Below are positions 7,446 through 15,602 of a stretch of 64,000 nucleotides of DNA, piece by piece. The stretch spans positions 620,001 through 684,000 of the forward strand of contig NZ_JAJOZB010000001.1 of assembly GCF_023701745.1 (NCBI RefSeq), read 5' to 3'. A program made the translations under genes and the position numbers. The DNA comes from Streptomyces sp. RKAG293. GTDB lineage: Bacteria; Actinomycetota; Actinomycetes; Streptomycetales; Streptomycetaceae. The first letter of the stretch is position 1. Each line of letters opens with the position of its first letter. The notes under the pieces were generated by a model. That model saw only the letters and a list, made by a program, of their open reading frames with translations, was not told the origin of the DNA and did no database searches.

Positions 7446-8917
7446 GCTGTGCGGCCGCGTGGACGGGATCCCGCCGGCCGTAGGTCACTTGAGCCGGGCG
7501 GGTCGATGGATGCGGGCTTCCGCCGGTCCTGGACGGGTTCCATGATCTCGATGTAGCCGCCCTCCGGGGTTCTGACGATCCGTCCGGTCTCGCGGCCGTG
7601 TGCGGCCTCGTCGCCCGCGCGCTCCAGCAGTCCGAGGCAGAACCAGCGGGTGAGAACGAACGCGAGCACCGGTCCGATCAGAACGGCCACTCGGAAGAAC
7701 TGGGTGACGTCGTTGAGGGACAGGTGGAAGTGGACGGCGATCTGGTCGTTGGCAGCGGCAGCCCACAGGAGTCCGTAGAAGGCGAGGGCCGCCGCTCCGA
7801 ACGCCGTGCGGGTCGCCGCGTCGCGGGGGCGGTCCAGCTCGTCGTGCAGCTCCCTGTCACCCGTCAGGCGACGTTCGATCAGCGGGTACGCCGCCAGGAA
7901 GGTGAAGAACGCACCGGGGACGATCAGCGCGGGCACCAGCACCGCGAGGGTCAGGGTGCGGCCCGCCACCTCGAACTCCCAGCCCGGCATGAGCCGCACC
8001 GCGCCGTCCAGGAAGCCCATGTACCAGTCCGGAACCGCCCCTGCCGTGATCTCTCCCGGACGATAGGGTCCGAGCAGCCAGATCGGGTTGATCTGCGCGA
8101 ACGCGCCGATCAGCACCAACACCCCGCAGGTTCCGAAGAACAGCGCCGGTCCTGCGGTCACCGGGAGCGGCCCCAGCCACCGGGGACTGCGGGTGGCCGC
8201 CGCCGGCAGCCGGGGGTGGCCGTGCCGCCGCACGAGCCGGTGCCGCAGCACGAACAGGCCGGTGATCGCGACCGGCAGCACCACCGCGTGCAGCCAGTAG
8301 AAGCGGGGGATGATCGCCTCGCCCGGGAACTCACCGCCGAACAGCCAGAAGGTCAGCCGGGTCCCGATCAGCGGGATCGACTGGAGTATTCCCTGGACGA
8401 GCCCGAGGCTGCCACCGGACAGCATGTCGTCCGGCAGGATCGTGCCGGTCAGCCCGGTTGCCATGGCCAGCACGAGCAGCATGACCCAGATCGACCAGAG
8501 CGGCAGGCGTGGCCTGCGGAAAGCGCCGGTGAAGAACATCCGCACCAGCTTGAGGCAGATCGCGGCGACGAATATCAGCGTGGCCCAGTGGTGCACCTGC
8601 CGCAGCAGGAGGCCGCCGCGCACTTCGAGACTGAGGCGAACGGTCGACGCGTAGGCGTGGCTCACGACCACCCCGTTCAGCGGGCGGTAGGGACCTTCAT
8701 AGCGACTGCGCGCCATGTCCGGCCGGTAGAACAGGGCCAGCAGAATGCCGGTGACGATCAGCACGACGAAGGTGTAGGCGGCGATCTTGCCGAACAGTGC
8801 CGACCAGGGGTCCGCGGGTGTGCGCCGCCTCGACCACCGCCGCGTCGCCCCGGTCGGGGATACCGCAGCGAGCCATCTCGTCACGGTGCGTCCCCCGGCA
8901 GGTGTCCGCTTGCCCAT
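7421..8917 (-). CDS. Stand-alone cytochrome b (QcrB-like) membrane protein
   Basis: This 498-residue protein resembles actinobacterial QcrB, the cytochrome b of the menaquinol:cytochrome c reductase. It has multiple membrane helices and His pairs that would hold two haems (RQVHHWATLI, and HAVVLPVAITGLFVLRH about 14 residues apart). It also has the PDWYMGFLDG-type quinol-site loop (PEWY-like, here PDWY) and an extended cytoplasmic C-terminus. No qcrA (Rieske) or qcrC (cytochrome c) gene is adjacent, so this is an orphan paralogue of the chromosomal qcrCAB operon. A role in an alternative membrane electron-transfer chain is inferred. The start ATG at 8917 gives the expected N-terminus. Confidence 0.88.
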   Translation of the reverse strand: MGKRTPAGGRTVTRWLAAVSPTGATRRWSRRRTPADPWSALFGKIAAYTFVVLIVTGILLALFYRPDMARSRYEGPYRPLNGVVVSHAYASTVRLSLEVRGGLLLRQVHHWATLIFVAAICLKLVRMFFTGAFRRPRLPLWSIWVMLLVLAMATGLTGTILPDDMLSGGSLGLVQGILQSIPLIGTRLTFWLFGGEFPGEAIIPRFYWLHAVVLPVAITGLFVLRHRLVRRHGHPRLPAAATRSPRWLGPLPVTAGPALFFGTCGVLVLIGAFAQINPIWLLGPYRPGEITAGAVPDWYMGFLDGAVRLMPGWEFEVAGRTLTLAVLVPALIVPGAFFTFLAAYPLIERRLTGDRELHDELDRPRDAATRTAFGAAALAFYGLLWAAAANDQIAVHFHLSLNDVTQFFRVAVLIGPVLAFVLTRWFCLGLLERAGDEAAHGRETGRIVRTPEGGYIEIMEPVQDRRKPASIDPPGSSDLRPAGSRPRGRTAQSTVSFE

Positions 8918-9026
8918 GCCAGCGCCCTCCTCGGCCGTCAGCCGGGCGCCGGCCTCCTGGTCGGCAGCGTCGGCTGTTTCATGCCTGCGCTCCTAAGACA
9001 CCGGAGGACGAAGAAATGTGACACGA

Positions 9027-9061
9027 CGGCCCATGAGAAGTCCTCGAGTTCTCACGGGCCG
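9027..9061 (-). terminator. Hairpin downstream of the iron-enzyme operon
   Basis: A 13-bp stem with a single A-C mismatch (CGGCCCATGAGAA paired with TTCTCACGGGCCG), loop 9 nt, lies ~60 nt past the stop of the leftward operon ending at 9123. No strong T-tract follows; streptomycete terminators often lack one. Confidence 0.6.
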
Positions 9062-9122
9062 ATGCCGAGGGCGCCGCAGAAGCCCGCCACCGTTCCTGGT
9101 GCCGTCTGTTGGGCCCGGGACG

Positions 9123-10157
9123 TCACGGCGTGGGCAGGACGCTGTTCAACGGCGTTCGCAGGGCACTGCGGTTGCCGCGCCAGGCGTGCAGGAGGTGGGC
9201 GCCGAGGCGGTCCTCCAGGAAGGTCGTGCTCTCGACACCGAAGGCGATGTCGGCTTCGAGCCGGGGTTCGTCGGCCAGCAGACCGCCGATCACGTCGCGG
9301 CGCACGATCTGTTCGTGGACGGCGTCGGCTTCGACGTGCTCGTCGTAGAACCGTTCCGCGGCCGGTCCCGCTCCCGTTCGGCGCAGCGCCTGTGCCAGGC
9401 GGCGGGAGCCCGGTGACGAGGTCACCTCGACGGCGGCGAAGTGCCCCACCAGGGCTCCGCGCAGGCTTCGGTGCAGGCCGAACAGCGACATCTGGTTGAC
9501 CGTCGCGAGGGCTTCGGCGGGGGCCGCGTCGAGGTAGTGCCCGTATCCGATGTCCAGTGCGAGATCCTCCATGAGATCGGCGTACAGCCGGGCATGGAGG
9601 TTCCTCGCGCGGCCTGCGCCGAACTCGTCGAACTCGACGGCGGCCATCGCGGCCTTGGCACGGCCGTACAACCGGGGAAGCACCCAGGCGTGCGGGTCGG
9701 CCTCCTTGAGGTGGTACAGGGATCGCAGGGCCGCGTACTCCCGCAGGTTCTCCAGCGAGCCCTCCCGCTGAAGATAGTGGCTGACCCCGGCATCCTCGTC
9801 GTCCGCGACGACCGGCTCGACCAGGAGGGCGGCCAGCGCTTCCTCCGCACTGGACACGGAACGGACCTGGGAGCGAAGGGAGTCGAGGAACCGCTCTTCG
9901 AGCGAGCGCCGGAACTCCAGGAGTCGCGGGTCCCATTCCCGCTCATCGTCCACGCCCTCGAACCCCTGGTAGTGGAGTTCGTACAGAACGTAGAGGGCGA
10001 GTTGGAGATCGTCGCCATACGGATCCGCCGACACGGTCCCCGGACCGACCGGCAGGGGTCGCCCCCCGCCCAACGCCGCGATCACCGCATCGGACAGGTC
10101 ACCTCGTCCCGCCGGCAGAGCCGGTCGCACACTCCGCGACTCCTGATAGCCGGTCAT
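9123..10157 (-). CDS. Iron-containing redox enzyme, haem-oxygenase-like fold
   Basis: This 344-residue protein is all-alpha and rich in His/Glu motifs, such as LYVLYELHYQGF, YDEHVEADAVHEQIV and LEDRLGAHLLHAW. These fit the non-haem di-iron, haem-oxygenase-fold group annotated as iron-containing redox enzyme. Its substrate is unknown. Its ATG overlaps the CDGSH gene stop (ATGA, 10154-10157), so the two are translationally coupled. It is the last gene of a methyltransferase-CDGSH-oxidase operon, with a hairpin 60 bp downstream. A longer frame extends upstream, but the coupled start is preferred. Confidence 0.85.
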   Translation of the reverse strand: MTGYQESRSVRPALPAGRGDLSDAVIAALGGGRPLPVGPGTVSADPYGDDLQLALYVLYELHYQGFEGVDDEREWDPRLLEFRRSLEERFLDSLRSQVRSVSSAEEALAALLVEPVVADDEDAGVSHYLQREGSLENLREYAALRSLYHLKEADPHAWVLPRLYGRAKAAMAAVEFDEFGAGRARNLHARLYADLMEDLALDIGYGHYLDAAPAEALATVNQMSLFGLHRSLRGALVGHFAAVEVTSSPGSRRLAQALRRTGAGPAAERFYDEHVEADAVHEQIVRRDVIGGLLADEPRLEADIAFGVESTTFLEDRLGAHLLHAWRGNRSALRTPLNSVLPTP

Positions 10158-10411
10158 CGCTCGGCCCCGTCGGCGGCGGGGTCGGCCGCACTCGCTCGGT
10201 CGGCCTTCTCGTCCGGCTTGGCGCGGCGCCGGTGGCTGGTGTCGCACCAGGGGTAGGTCCTGCTCCGTCGGCAGGTACAGATCGCCGCGACGAAACGATG
10301 TGACGTGGAGACGCTGCCGTCGTCCGCGACGACCTCCACCGGCCCCTCGACCAGGAGCGGCCCTTCCGGGTCGACCGTGATGCGGCGGGGCCGTTCAGGC
10401 GTGTTCGGCAC
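10154..10411 (-). CDS. CDGSH-type 2Fe-2S protein
   Basis: This 85-residue protein has one CDGSH-type motif: CTCRRSRTYPWCDTSH provides the three Cys and one His ligands (C-x-C-x10-C-x3-H), with Thr in the usual Gly position of CDGSH. It begins with a short beta region (LLVEGPVEVV) common in bacterial CDGSH proteins and ends in a charged tail. It overlaps the upstream methyltransferase by 17 bp and the downstream iron enzyme by 4 bp. An electron-transfer role for the downstream oxidase is the obvious inference. Confidence 0.92.
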   Translation of the reverse strand: MPNTPERPRRITVDPEGPLLVEGPVEVVADDGSVSTSHRFVAAICTCRRSRTYPWCDTSHRRRAKPDEKADRASAADPAADGAER

Positions 10412-11084
10412 GGATGATCACCAGCTCTTCCCTGTCCTGGCCGTCGCCTATCAGTCCCCGTTCACGCAGCCACGGCAACCGGGAACGCACCACCGGCCCG
10501 AAAGGCACGAGCGCGCGCTCGCTCACCGTCGCGCGCATGCCCACCCGCGACAAGCGCCGCAAGGTGGCCTCGGTGCCGCACAGATCCGAATGGACCAGGA
10601 GCAGCACGCCCTGGGGCCGCACGACAGCGGGTGCCGCGTCACAGATGCGGTCCACGAGGGCCCGGCCGTCGCCCCCCGCGTCCCAGGCGCGCGCCTGTCC
10701 GTGCCGGGGCGGGAGCCCGCCGGGAGCGGGCACGTACGGGGGGTTGCTGAGCACGATGTCGTAGGAGCGACGGGACACGGACGCCGTGAGGTCCTCCCGC
10801 CGGACCATGACGCGCTGCCGGCAGAGAAAGGCGTTCAGCCGTGCGGTCAGCACCGCACGCCAGGCGATGTCGACAGCCGTGACCCGGCCACCCAACTGTG
10901 CGGCCCGCACCGCGAGCGCCCCACTGCCGGTCCCCAGGTCCAGGACGTCGCTGCCGGGACGCATCTCCTCCTGGTCCAGCGCCGCCATCAGGAACTGCGT
11001 GTCGTACTGGGGGACGTACACGCCCGGCAGTGTCACCATCCGCGCGGGGGGACCCGGCGCCAGCAGTGGCGTTTCGACGGTCAT
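10395..11084 (-). CDS. HemK2/MTQ2-type protein methyltransferase
   Basis: This 229-residue Rossmann-fold SAM methyltransferase has motif I VLDLGTGSGALAV and the NPPYVP catalytic motif of N5-glutamine and adenine-N6 methyltransferases. The short N-terminus matches the HemK2/MTQ2 type rather than full PrmC, so the likely target is Gln, Lys or another side-chain nitrogen. I prefer the ATG at 11084 because GGAGG lies 6 nt upstream; the ATG at 11090 directly abuts the GGAGG. It is first in the operon with the CDGSH and iron-enzyme genes. Confidence 0.85.
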   Translation of the reverse strand: MTVETPLLAPGPPARMVTLPGVYVPQYDTQFLMAALDQEEMRPGSDVLDLGTGSGALAVRAAQLGGRVTAVDIAWRAVLTARLNAFLCRQRVMVRREDLTASVSRRSYDIVLSNPPYVPAPGGLPPRHGQARAWDAGGDGRALVDRICDAAPAVVRPQGVLLLVHSDLCGTEATLRRLSRVGMRATVSERALVPFGPVVRSRLPWLRERGLIGDGQDREELVIIRAEHA

Positions 11085-11321
11085 GAACATCCTCCGCTCA
11101 GGGCGACCACGAGAGCGAAAACCAACTCGTGGTCAACTCTCCGCGCACTGATCCAGAACCGCCACGGGAGCCATGACGCTCCGTGACGACGCAGGGCGAT
11201 CGTGCTACGCCGGGGCTCTTGACCACCGTGCTTCTCGGCTGCCCCACGCGCCACAATGCACACGCCTGACATGGCAGAACGCTGTTCCGCCCATGATGCG
11301 AGGGGGCATCGGCACGCGCGG

Positions 11322-11360
11322 CGGCGGCCCACCGGAAAGGGGAGATCCGGTGGGCCGCCG
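11322..11360 (-). terminator. Strong hairpin downstream of the PRC-barrel gene
   Basis: A perfect 15-bp stem (CGGCGGCCCACCGGA and its complement) with a 9-nt purine loop lies 18 bp past the PRC-barrel stop. No T-run follows. The remainder of the 11085-11378 spacer shows no convincing gene. Confidence 0.75.
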
Positions 11361-11378
11361 ACGGGCGTGCGCGGTGGG

Positions 11379-11729
11379 TCAGTCGAGGGGCGAGCCGTAG
11401 TAACCGCCGACCTGCTGGTGGTAACCGGCGTCGCCGGGATGCTTGTCCTTGTCGAACTCCGGTGCGTCCTTGATCTCGCCCTTGCTGCGCGCGACGAACA
11501 CGGTCCTGTTCTCGTGGTCGACGCGCGAGACGGTGCCGGCCGGGAGCAGTACGGACTTTCCGAAGATCCACACACCGGTGTCGACCACCAGGTACGCGGC
11601 GCCGACCTCGTCGGAGTGCTTGTCGACCTTGCCGATGTGCCCATCGGTCGCCTCGACCTTGTACCCCGTCACGTCGGCTTCCGCCTGGTAGCCGGAAGTC
11701 GCCCCGTAACCCCAGATGTTGTCGCTCAT
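11379..11729 (-). CDS. PRC-barrel domain protein
   Basis: This 116-residue protein begins MSDNIWGYG. Residues ~20-80 form a PRC-barrel: GYKVEATDGHIGKVDKHSDE, then AYLVVDTGVWIFGKSVLLPAG and RVDHENRTVFV. A short tail ends in GYYGSPLD. Such stand-alone PRC-barrel proteins are frequent in Streptomyces near stress-response genes; the fold is an RNA- or protein-binding beta barrel. A longer frame reaches 11777, but homologues start at the MSDN position. A strong hairpin follows it. Confidence 0.88.
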   Translation of the reverse strand: MSDNIWGYGATSGYQAEADVTGYKVEATDGHIGKVDKHSDEVGAAYLVVDTGVWIFGKSVLLPAGTVSRVDHENRTVFVARSKGEIKDAPEFDKDKHPGDAGYHQQVGGYYGSPLD

Positions 11730-12156
11730 CGTGCGCGTCCTTCCCTTCGCCGTCACGAAAACCCAAAGGTGGGCCAATCGTCAGAAAGCGTCCAGCGCTT
11801 CCTGAACAGACGGCTACCCGCCCGAACCCCACTCACACCGGCGCCCGCGGACTTGGCCGGTCGTCGGCATCCGCAGGCATGGGGTCGCCGAGGAAGGGCA
11901 GGCGCCTGGGCGGCGGTTGATCACAGGAGCGTCGGATGAGGCGCCGGCGTCCGCCAGGAAGGTCCGCAGGAGGACGTCGCAAATGTTGCCGTAAAGCAAC
12001 TGTTTGTTCTACTGTCCGGCCGGGACGCACCACGCGGCCCGCGAGCTGGTTGCTCGTGGTGCGAAGGAGACGATAACTGTGGGGAGTACGCGTTCCCTGC
12101 CTCCATACGGGCCGTTCGGCACGGTGGCGAGATCACCGCAACCCGAGGTCACCACC
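11730..12156. other. 427-bp divergent spacer without a supported gene
   Basis: This spacer should contain the promoters of the PRC-barrel gene (leftward) and of the receiver-phosphatase operon (rightward). A 9-bp inverted repeat CGCACCACG / CGTGGTGCG occupies 12026-12034 and 12055-12063, and a smaller GTTGC/GCAAC pair lies near 11989-12001. An open frame runs in phase with the downstream gene from 12004, but its residues look non-coding. No RNA gene was recognised. Confidence 0.5.
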
Positions 12157-13371
12157 GTGTGGGAGAAGACATCCCCCCGTGTCGGCGCGCCCTCGTCGCG
12201 GCCGCTGGGAGCCGAGGAGCAGCCGAGGATCCTGTTGATCGAGGACGACCCCGGGGACGCCTTTCTGGTCCAGGACCTGATTTCCGACAGTGACATCACC
12301 CCGCAGGTGACATGGGTGCGCACCCTCGCCCAGGGTCGGGCGGAGCTCGCGAACCCGCAGGCGCAGTGCGTCCTGCTGGACCTGCACCTCCCGGACGCCG
12401 ACGGCCTGGACGCCGTGCGCCAGATTCTGCAGGTGGCTCCCTGGGCGGCGGTGGTGGTGCTGACGGGCTTGGCACAGGAGCGCACCGGTCTGGCGGCGGT
12501 TGCGGCGGGAGCACAGGACTACCTGGTCAAGGGCCAGGTGGACGGTGACCTGCTGACCCGCGCGATCCGCTACGCGATTCAGCGCAAGCACACCGAGCTT
12601 GCCGCGACCGAGGTGCAGGCCAGTGAGCTGCGCGCCCAGGAGAACGCCCGCCTGGAGCGCGGCCTGCTGCCGATTCCCCTGTTGCGCGACGATCGGGTGC
12701 AGGTCAGTGCGCGCTACCGTCCGGGCCGGGCCCAGTCCTTGCTGGGTGGTGACTTCTATGACGTGGTGCAGACTCCGGACGGCACCGTTCACGCTGTGGT
12801 GGGGGATGTGTCGGGTCATGGGCCCGATGAGGCCGCCCTGGGTGTGTGTCTGCGCGTGGCGTGGCGGGCTTTTGTGCTGGCGGGGCTGCAGGACGGCGCC
12901 CTGCTGGGAATGCTGGAGCAGATCCTGGTCGCCGAGCGGTCGGGCCCGGAGATCTTCGCCACCGTCACCTCGCTGAGGCGCTCGCCCGAGGACGGCTCGC
13001 TGAGGATCGTGCGGGCCGGTCATCCTGGCGTGCTGGTGCATTCGCTCGCGGACATCCGGCTGGAGGAGGTCGACGGTGGTCCGGCGCTGGGCATCGTGTC
13101 CGGCGGCAGCTGGCCGGTGACGAACCTGGCGGCCCCTCGTGACGGTGCGGTGGTGGCGTTCACCGACGGTCTGATCGAAGGGCGCATCGGGCGGGGGTCA
13201 CAGCGGCTGGGCGAGGCCGGTCTGCTCGCGCTGGCCCGCAAGCACCTGCACCTCCCGGCCCCCGCGTTCCTCGACACCCTGATATCCGCAGCCGAGGAAC
13301 TGGCTGCCGACAGCGGAGGACTGGCCGACGACGTCGCCGTCCTCCACCTGAAATGGAGCGGCATCACGTGA
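12157..13371 (+). CDS. Response-regulator receiver fused to PP2C-type (RsbU/SpoIIE) phosphatase
   Basis: This 404-residue protein has an N-terminal receiver domain (ILLIEDDPGDAFL; phosphoacceptor Asp75 in LLDLHLPDADG; Lys in YLVKGQ). A coiled linker follows (~150-185), then a SpoIIE-type PP2C phosphatase with GGDFYDVV, VGDVSGHG, ATVTSL, TDGLIEGR and DDVAVL metal-binding motifs. It should dephosphorylate an anti-sigma-factor antagonist when its receiver is phosphorylated, thereby controlling a stress sigma factor. I use the GTG at 12157, preceded by GAGG at 8 nt; the frame open upstream from 12004 is probably untranslated. Its stop overlaps the kinase start (GTGA). No anti-sigma or antagonist gene is adjacent. 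Confidence 0.92.
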   Translation: MWEKTSPRVGAPSSRPLGAEEQPRILLIEDDPGDAFLVQDLISDSDITPQVTWVRTLAQGRAELANPQAQCVLLDLHLPDADGLDAVRQILQVAPWAAVVVLTGLAQERTGLAAVAAGAQDYLVKGQVDGDLLTRAIRYAIQRKHTELAATEVQASELRAQENARLERGLLPIPLLRDDRVQVSARYRPGRAQSLLGGDFYDVVQTPDGTVHAVVGDVSGHGPDEAALGVCLRVAWRAFVLAGLQDGALLGMLEQILVAERSGPEIFATVTSLRRSPEDGSLRIVRAGHPGVLVHSLADIRLEEVDGGPALGIVSGGSWPVTNLAAPRDGAVVAFTDGLIEGRIGRGSQRLGEAGLLALARKHLHLPAPAFLDTLISAAEELAADSGGLADDVAVLHLKWSGIT

Positions 13372-15053
13372 CATCGCAACGGGCCTCCCTCAACGCGACG
13401 GCAGAGCGGGCTTCTTCGGCGTCCGGACCGCCCCTGCTGCCCGAGCGGCCTGGACGCCCGCACCGGCCCCGTCGGTTGAGTGTGCAGGGGTGGATCCTCA
13501 TCGCCCTGGGCATCATGGCCGCCCTGACGGTGTTCGCCGGCATCATCGGCTCCGCACTCCTGTCACGGACGAGTGCCGCCGCCGACCACCTCGTCAACCA
13601 GATCGCTCCCGCCCGCACCGCGGCCGCACAACTGCAGACCGCGCTGCTGGACCAGGAGACCGGGGTGCGCGGCTACCTGCTCACCGGTGACAAGCGTCTG
13701 CTGCAACCGGATGCCCAGGGCCGCGCAGCGCAGGTACAGGCAGCCGACCGGCTCACCCGCCTCCTGAACTCCGACTCCCAGGCCATGTCCGACTTGAGCG
13801 CCGTCGAGAACGCGGCACGTCAGTGGCGGGTCCACTTCGCCGAACCGGCCCTGAACGCCCCCCTGGGCACGACGGCCCCAGGGGAGGCGGGCAAGGAGTC
13901 CTTCGACCGTGTGCGGACGCTGCTGGCCGCCCAGGACGCCTACCTGGGCCATGAACAGGACCGGGGCCGCGCCACGCTGCTGCGCACCCGCGACCAGCGC
14001 GATGCGGTGTTCCTCGCGACTCTGGCGCTGTTCCTCGTGACCGGCATCGCGTTGGCGGTGCTGCTGCACCTCGCCGTCGGTCGTCCGCTGACCGCTGTGC
14101 GCGTCGCAGCGACGCGTGTCGCGGGCGGGGATCTCTCACACCGCATTCCCCATCAGGGGCCGGCCGATCTGCAGGCCATGGCCCACGCGGTCGAGGCCAT
14201 GCGCGTGCGGGTGGTCCAGGAGCTGGACGCCTCTCGTCGGCAGGAGACCCAACTGCGACAACAGCGTGCGACGCTCGGCGAACAGGCGGCCGAACTGCGG
14301 CGGTCCAACGCCGAGCTGGAGCAGTTCGCCTACGTCGCGTCCCACGATCTGCAGGAGCCGCTGCGCAAGGTGGCATCCTTCTGCCAACTGCTGGAGAAGC
14401 GATACGGCGCCCATCTGGACGCGCGCGGGACCCAGTACATCGCCTTCGCTGTCGACGGCGCCAAACGCATGCAGGTCCTGATCAACGACCTGCTCACCTT
14501 CTCGCGGGTCGGGCGCACGCAGGAGACGCTGACCGAAGTGGACCAGGACGAAGTGGTCGACCGAGCCCTGCGCAACGTGGCCGCCGCGCTGGAGGACGGT
14601 GATGCCACCGTCCACCGGCCCGATGCGCTGCCCGCCGTCACCGGCGACGCGACCTTGCTGACCATGCTGTGGCAGAACCTCATCGGCAACGCCGTCAAGT
14701 TCCGCCACCCGGACCGGGCCCCCGCCGTCCACATCACCGCGGTTGCGGATCCGGACGAGCCGGCCATGCGCCGGTTCACGGTCACCGACAACGGCATCGG
14801 CATCCCCGCGGAATTCGCCGACAAGGTCTTCGTGATCTTCCAACGTCTGCACGGGCGCGGCGAGTACGAGGGAACCGGCATAGGGCTGTCCCTGTGCAAG
14901 AAGATCGTCGAGAACAGCGGCGGCCGGATCTGGATCGACAGCGCCCACACCACCGGCACCCGTATCGCCTTCACCCTGCCCGCCCCCGGCGAGCACCCCG
15001 ATACGATCACACACCAACCCCGACCGGAGGCCGATCATGCATCCCAGCCCTGA
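13368..15053 (+). CDS. Membrane histidine kinase with CHASE3 and HAMP domains
   Basis: This 561-residue sensor kinase has a TM helix near 35-60 and an extracellular CHASE3-like helical sensor (ETGVRGYLLTGD motif). A second TM helix (~210-230), a HAMP domain and a coiled coil follow. The HisKA domain has phosphoacceptor His326 in VASHDLQEPLRKV, and the HATPase has NAVKFR (N box), DNGIGIP (G1) and GTGIGLSLCKKIV (G2). The HisKA type is that of phytochrome-like kinases. The GTG start overlaps the upstream stop by 4 bp. The last 17 bp overlap the downstream receiver gene, so three genes form one coupled signalling unit. Confidence 0.93.
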   Translation: MTSQRASLNATAERASSASGPPLLPERPGRPHRPRRLSVQGWILIALGIMAALTVFAGIIGSALLSRTSAAADHLVNQIAPARTAAAQLQTALLDQETGVRGYLLTGDKRLLQPDAQGRAAQVQAADRLTRLLNSDSQAMSDLSAVENAARQWRVHFAEPALNAPLGTTAPGEAGKESFDRVRTLLAAQDAYLGHEQDRGRATLLRTRDQRDAVFLATLALFLVTGIALAVLLHLAVGRPLTAVRVAATRVAGGDLSHRIPHQGPADLQAMAHAVEAMRVRVVQELDASRRQETQLRQQRATLGEQAAELRRSNAELEQFAYVASHDLQEPLRKVASFCQLLEKRYGAHLDARGTQYIAFAVDGAKRMQVLINDLLTFSRVGRTQETLTEVDQDEVVDRALRNVAAALEDGDATVHRPDALPAVTGDATLLTMLWQNLIGNAVKFRHPDRAPAVHITAVADPDEPAMRRFTVTDNGIGIPAEFADKVFVIFQRLHGRGEYEGTGIGLSLCKKIVENSGGRIWIDSAHTTGTRIAFTLPAPGEHPDTITHQPRPEADHASQP

Positions 15054-15480
15054 ACCCATCGAAGTCCTCCTGGTCGAAGACGACCCGGGCGATGAGCTCA
15101 TGACGCGGGAGGCCTTCGAGGACAACAAGATCGGCAACACGTTGCACGTGGTCCGCGACGGGCTGGAAGCCCTCGATTTCCTCTACCGCCGCGAGCCGCA
15201 CACCCAAGCGCCGCGCCCCGATCTGATCCTGCTCGACCTCAACCTGCCCAAATACGACGGACGCCAGGTGCTGGAGCGCATCAAGGCGGACCCCGACCTG
15301 AGTCATATTCCGGTCGTGGTGCTGACCACGTCCTCGGCCGAGGAGGACATCCTGCGCAGTTACAAACTGCACGCCAACGCCTACGTGACCAAGCCGGTCG
15401 ACCTCGACCAGTTCATCACCGCCATCCGCCAGATCGACGACTTCTTCCTGACCGTCGTACGCCTGCCCCCCAACCGCTGA
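15037..15480 (+). CDS. Single-domain response regulator, Rcp1-like
   Basis: This 147-residue receiver with no output domain begins EVLLVEDDPGDELM; phosphoacceptor Asp67 lies in LILLDLNLPKYDG, with TTSSAEEDI and YVTKPVD completing the site. The inserted loop and length match Rcp1/phytochrome-type receivers, which pass phosphate or interact directly rather than bind DNA. It overlaps the kinase by 17 bp and is most likely its immediate partner, relaying to the receiver-phosphatase upstream. Confidence 0.94.
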   Translation: MHPSPEPIEVLLVEDDPGDELMTREAFEDNKIGNTLHVVRDGLEALDFLYRREPHTQAPRPDLILLDLNLPKYDGRQVLERIKADPDLSHIPVVVLTTSSAEEDILRSYKLHANAYVTKPVDLDQFITAIRQIDDFFLTVVRLPPNR

Positions 15481-15602
15481 CGCCGGCGGTCGCCGATCCG
15501 GCAGGTTCCCATGCGGTGCAGATCCTCAAGATCTCGGCGCCGGTGTCCTGGGACATCACCCACGGGTCGATCCGCGAGCAGCCGCCGGGAAGCACGCTGA
15601 GC

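Noticed and set aside
12004..12156. N-terminal 51-codon extension of the receiver-phosphatase
   Set aside because: The extension is unlike any receiver N-terminus, and GTG 12157 has a well-spaced GAGG.
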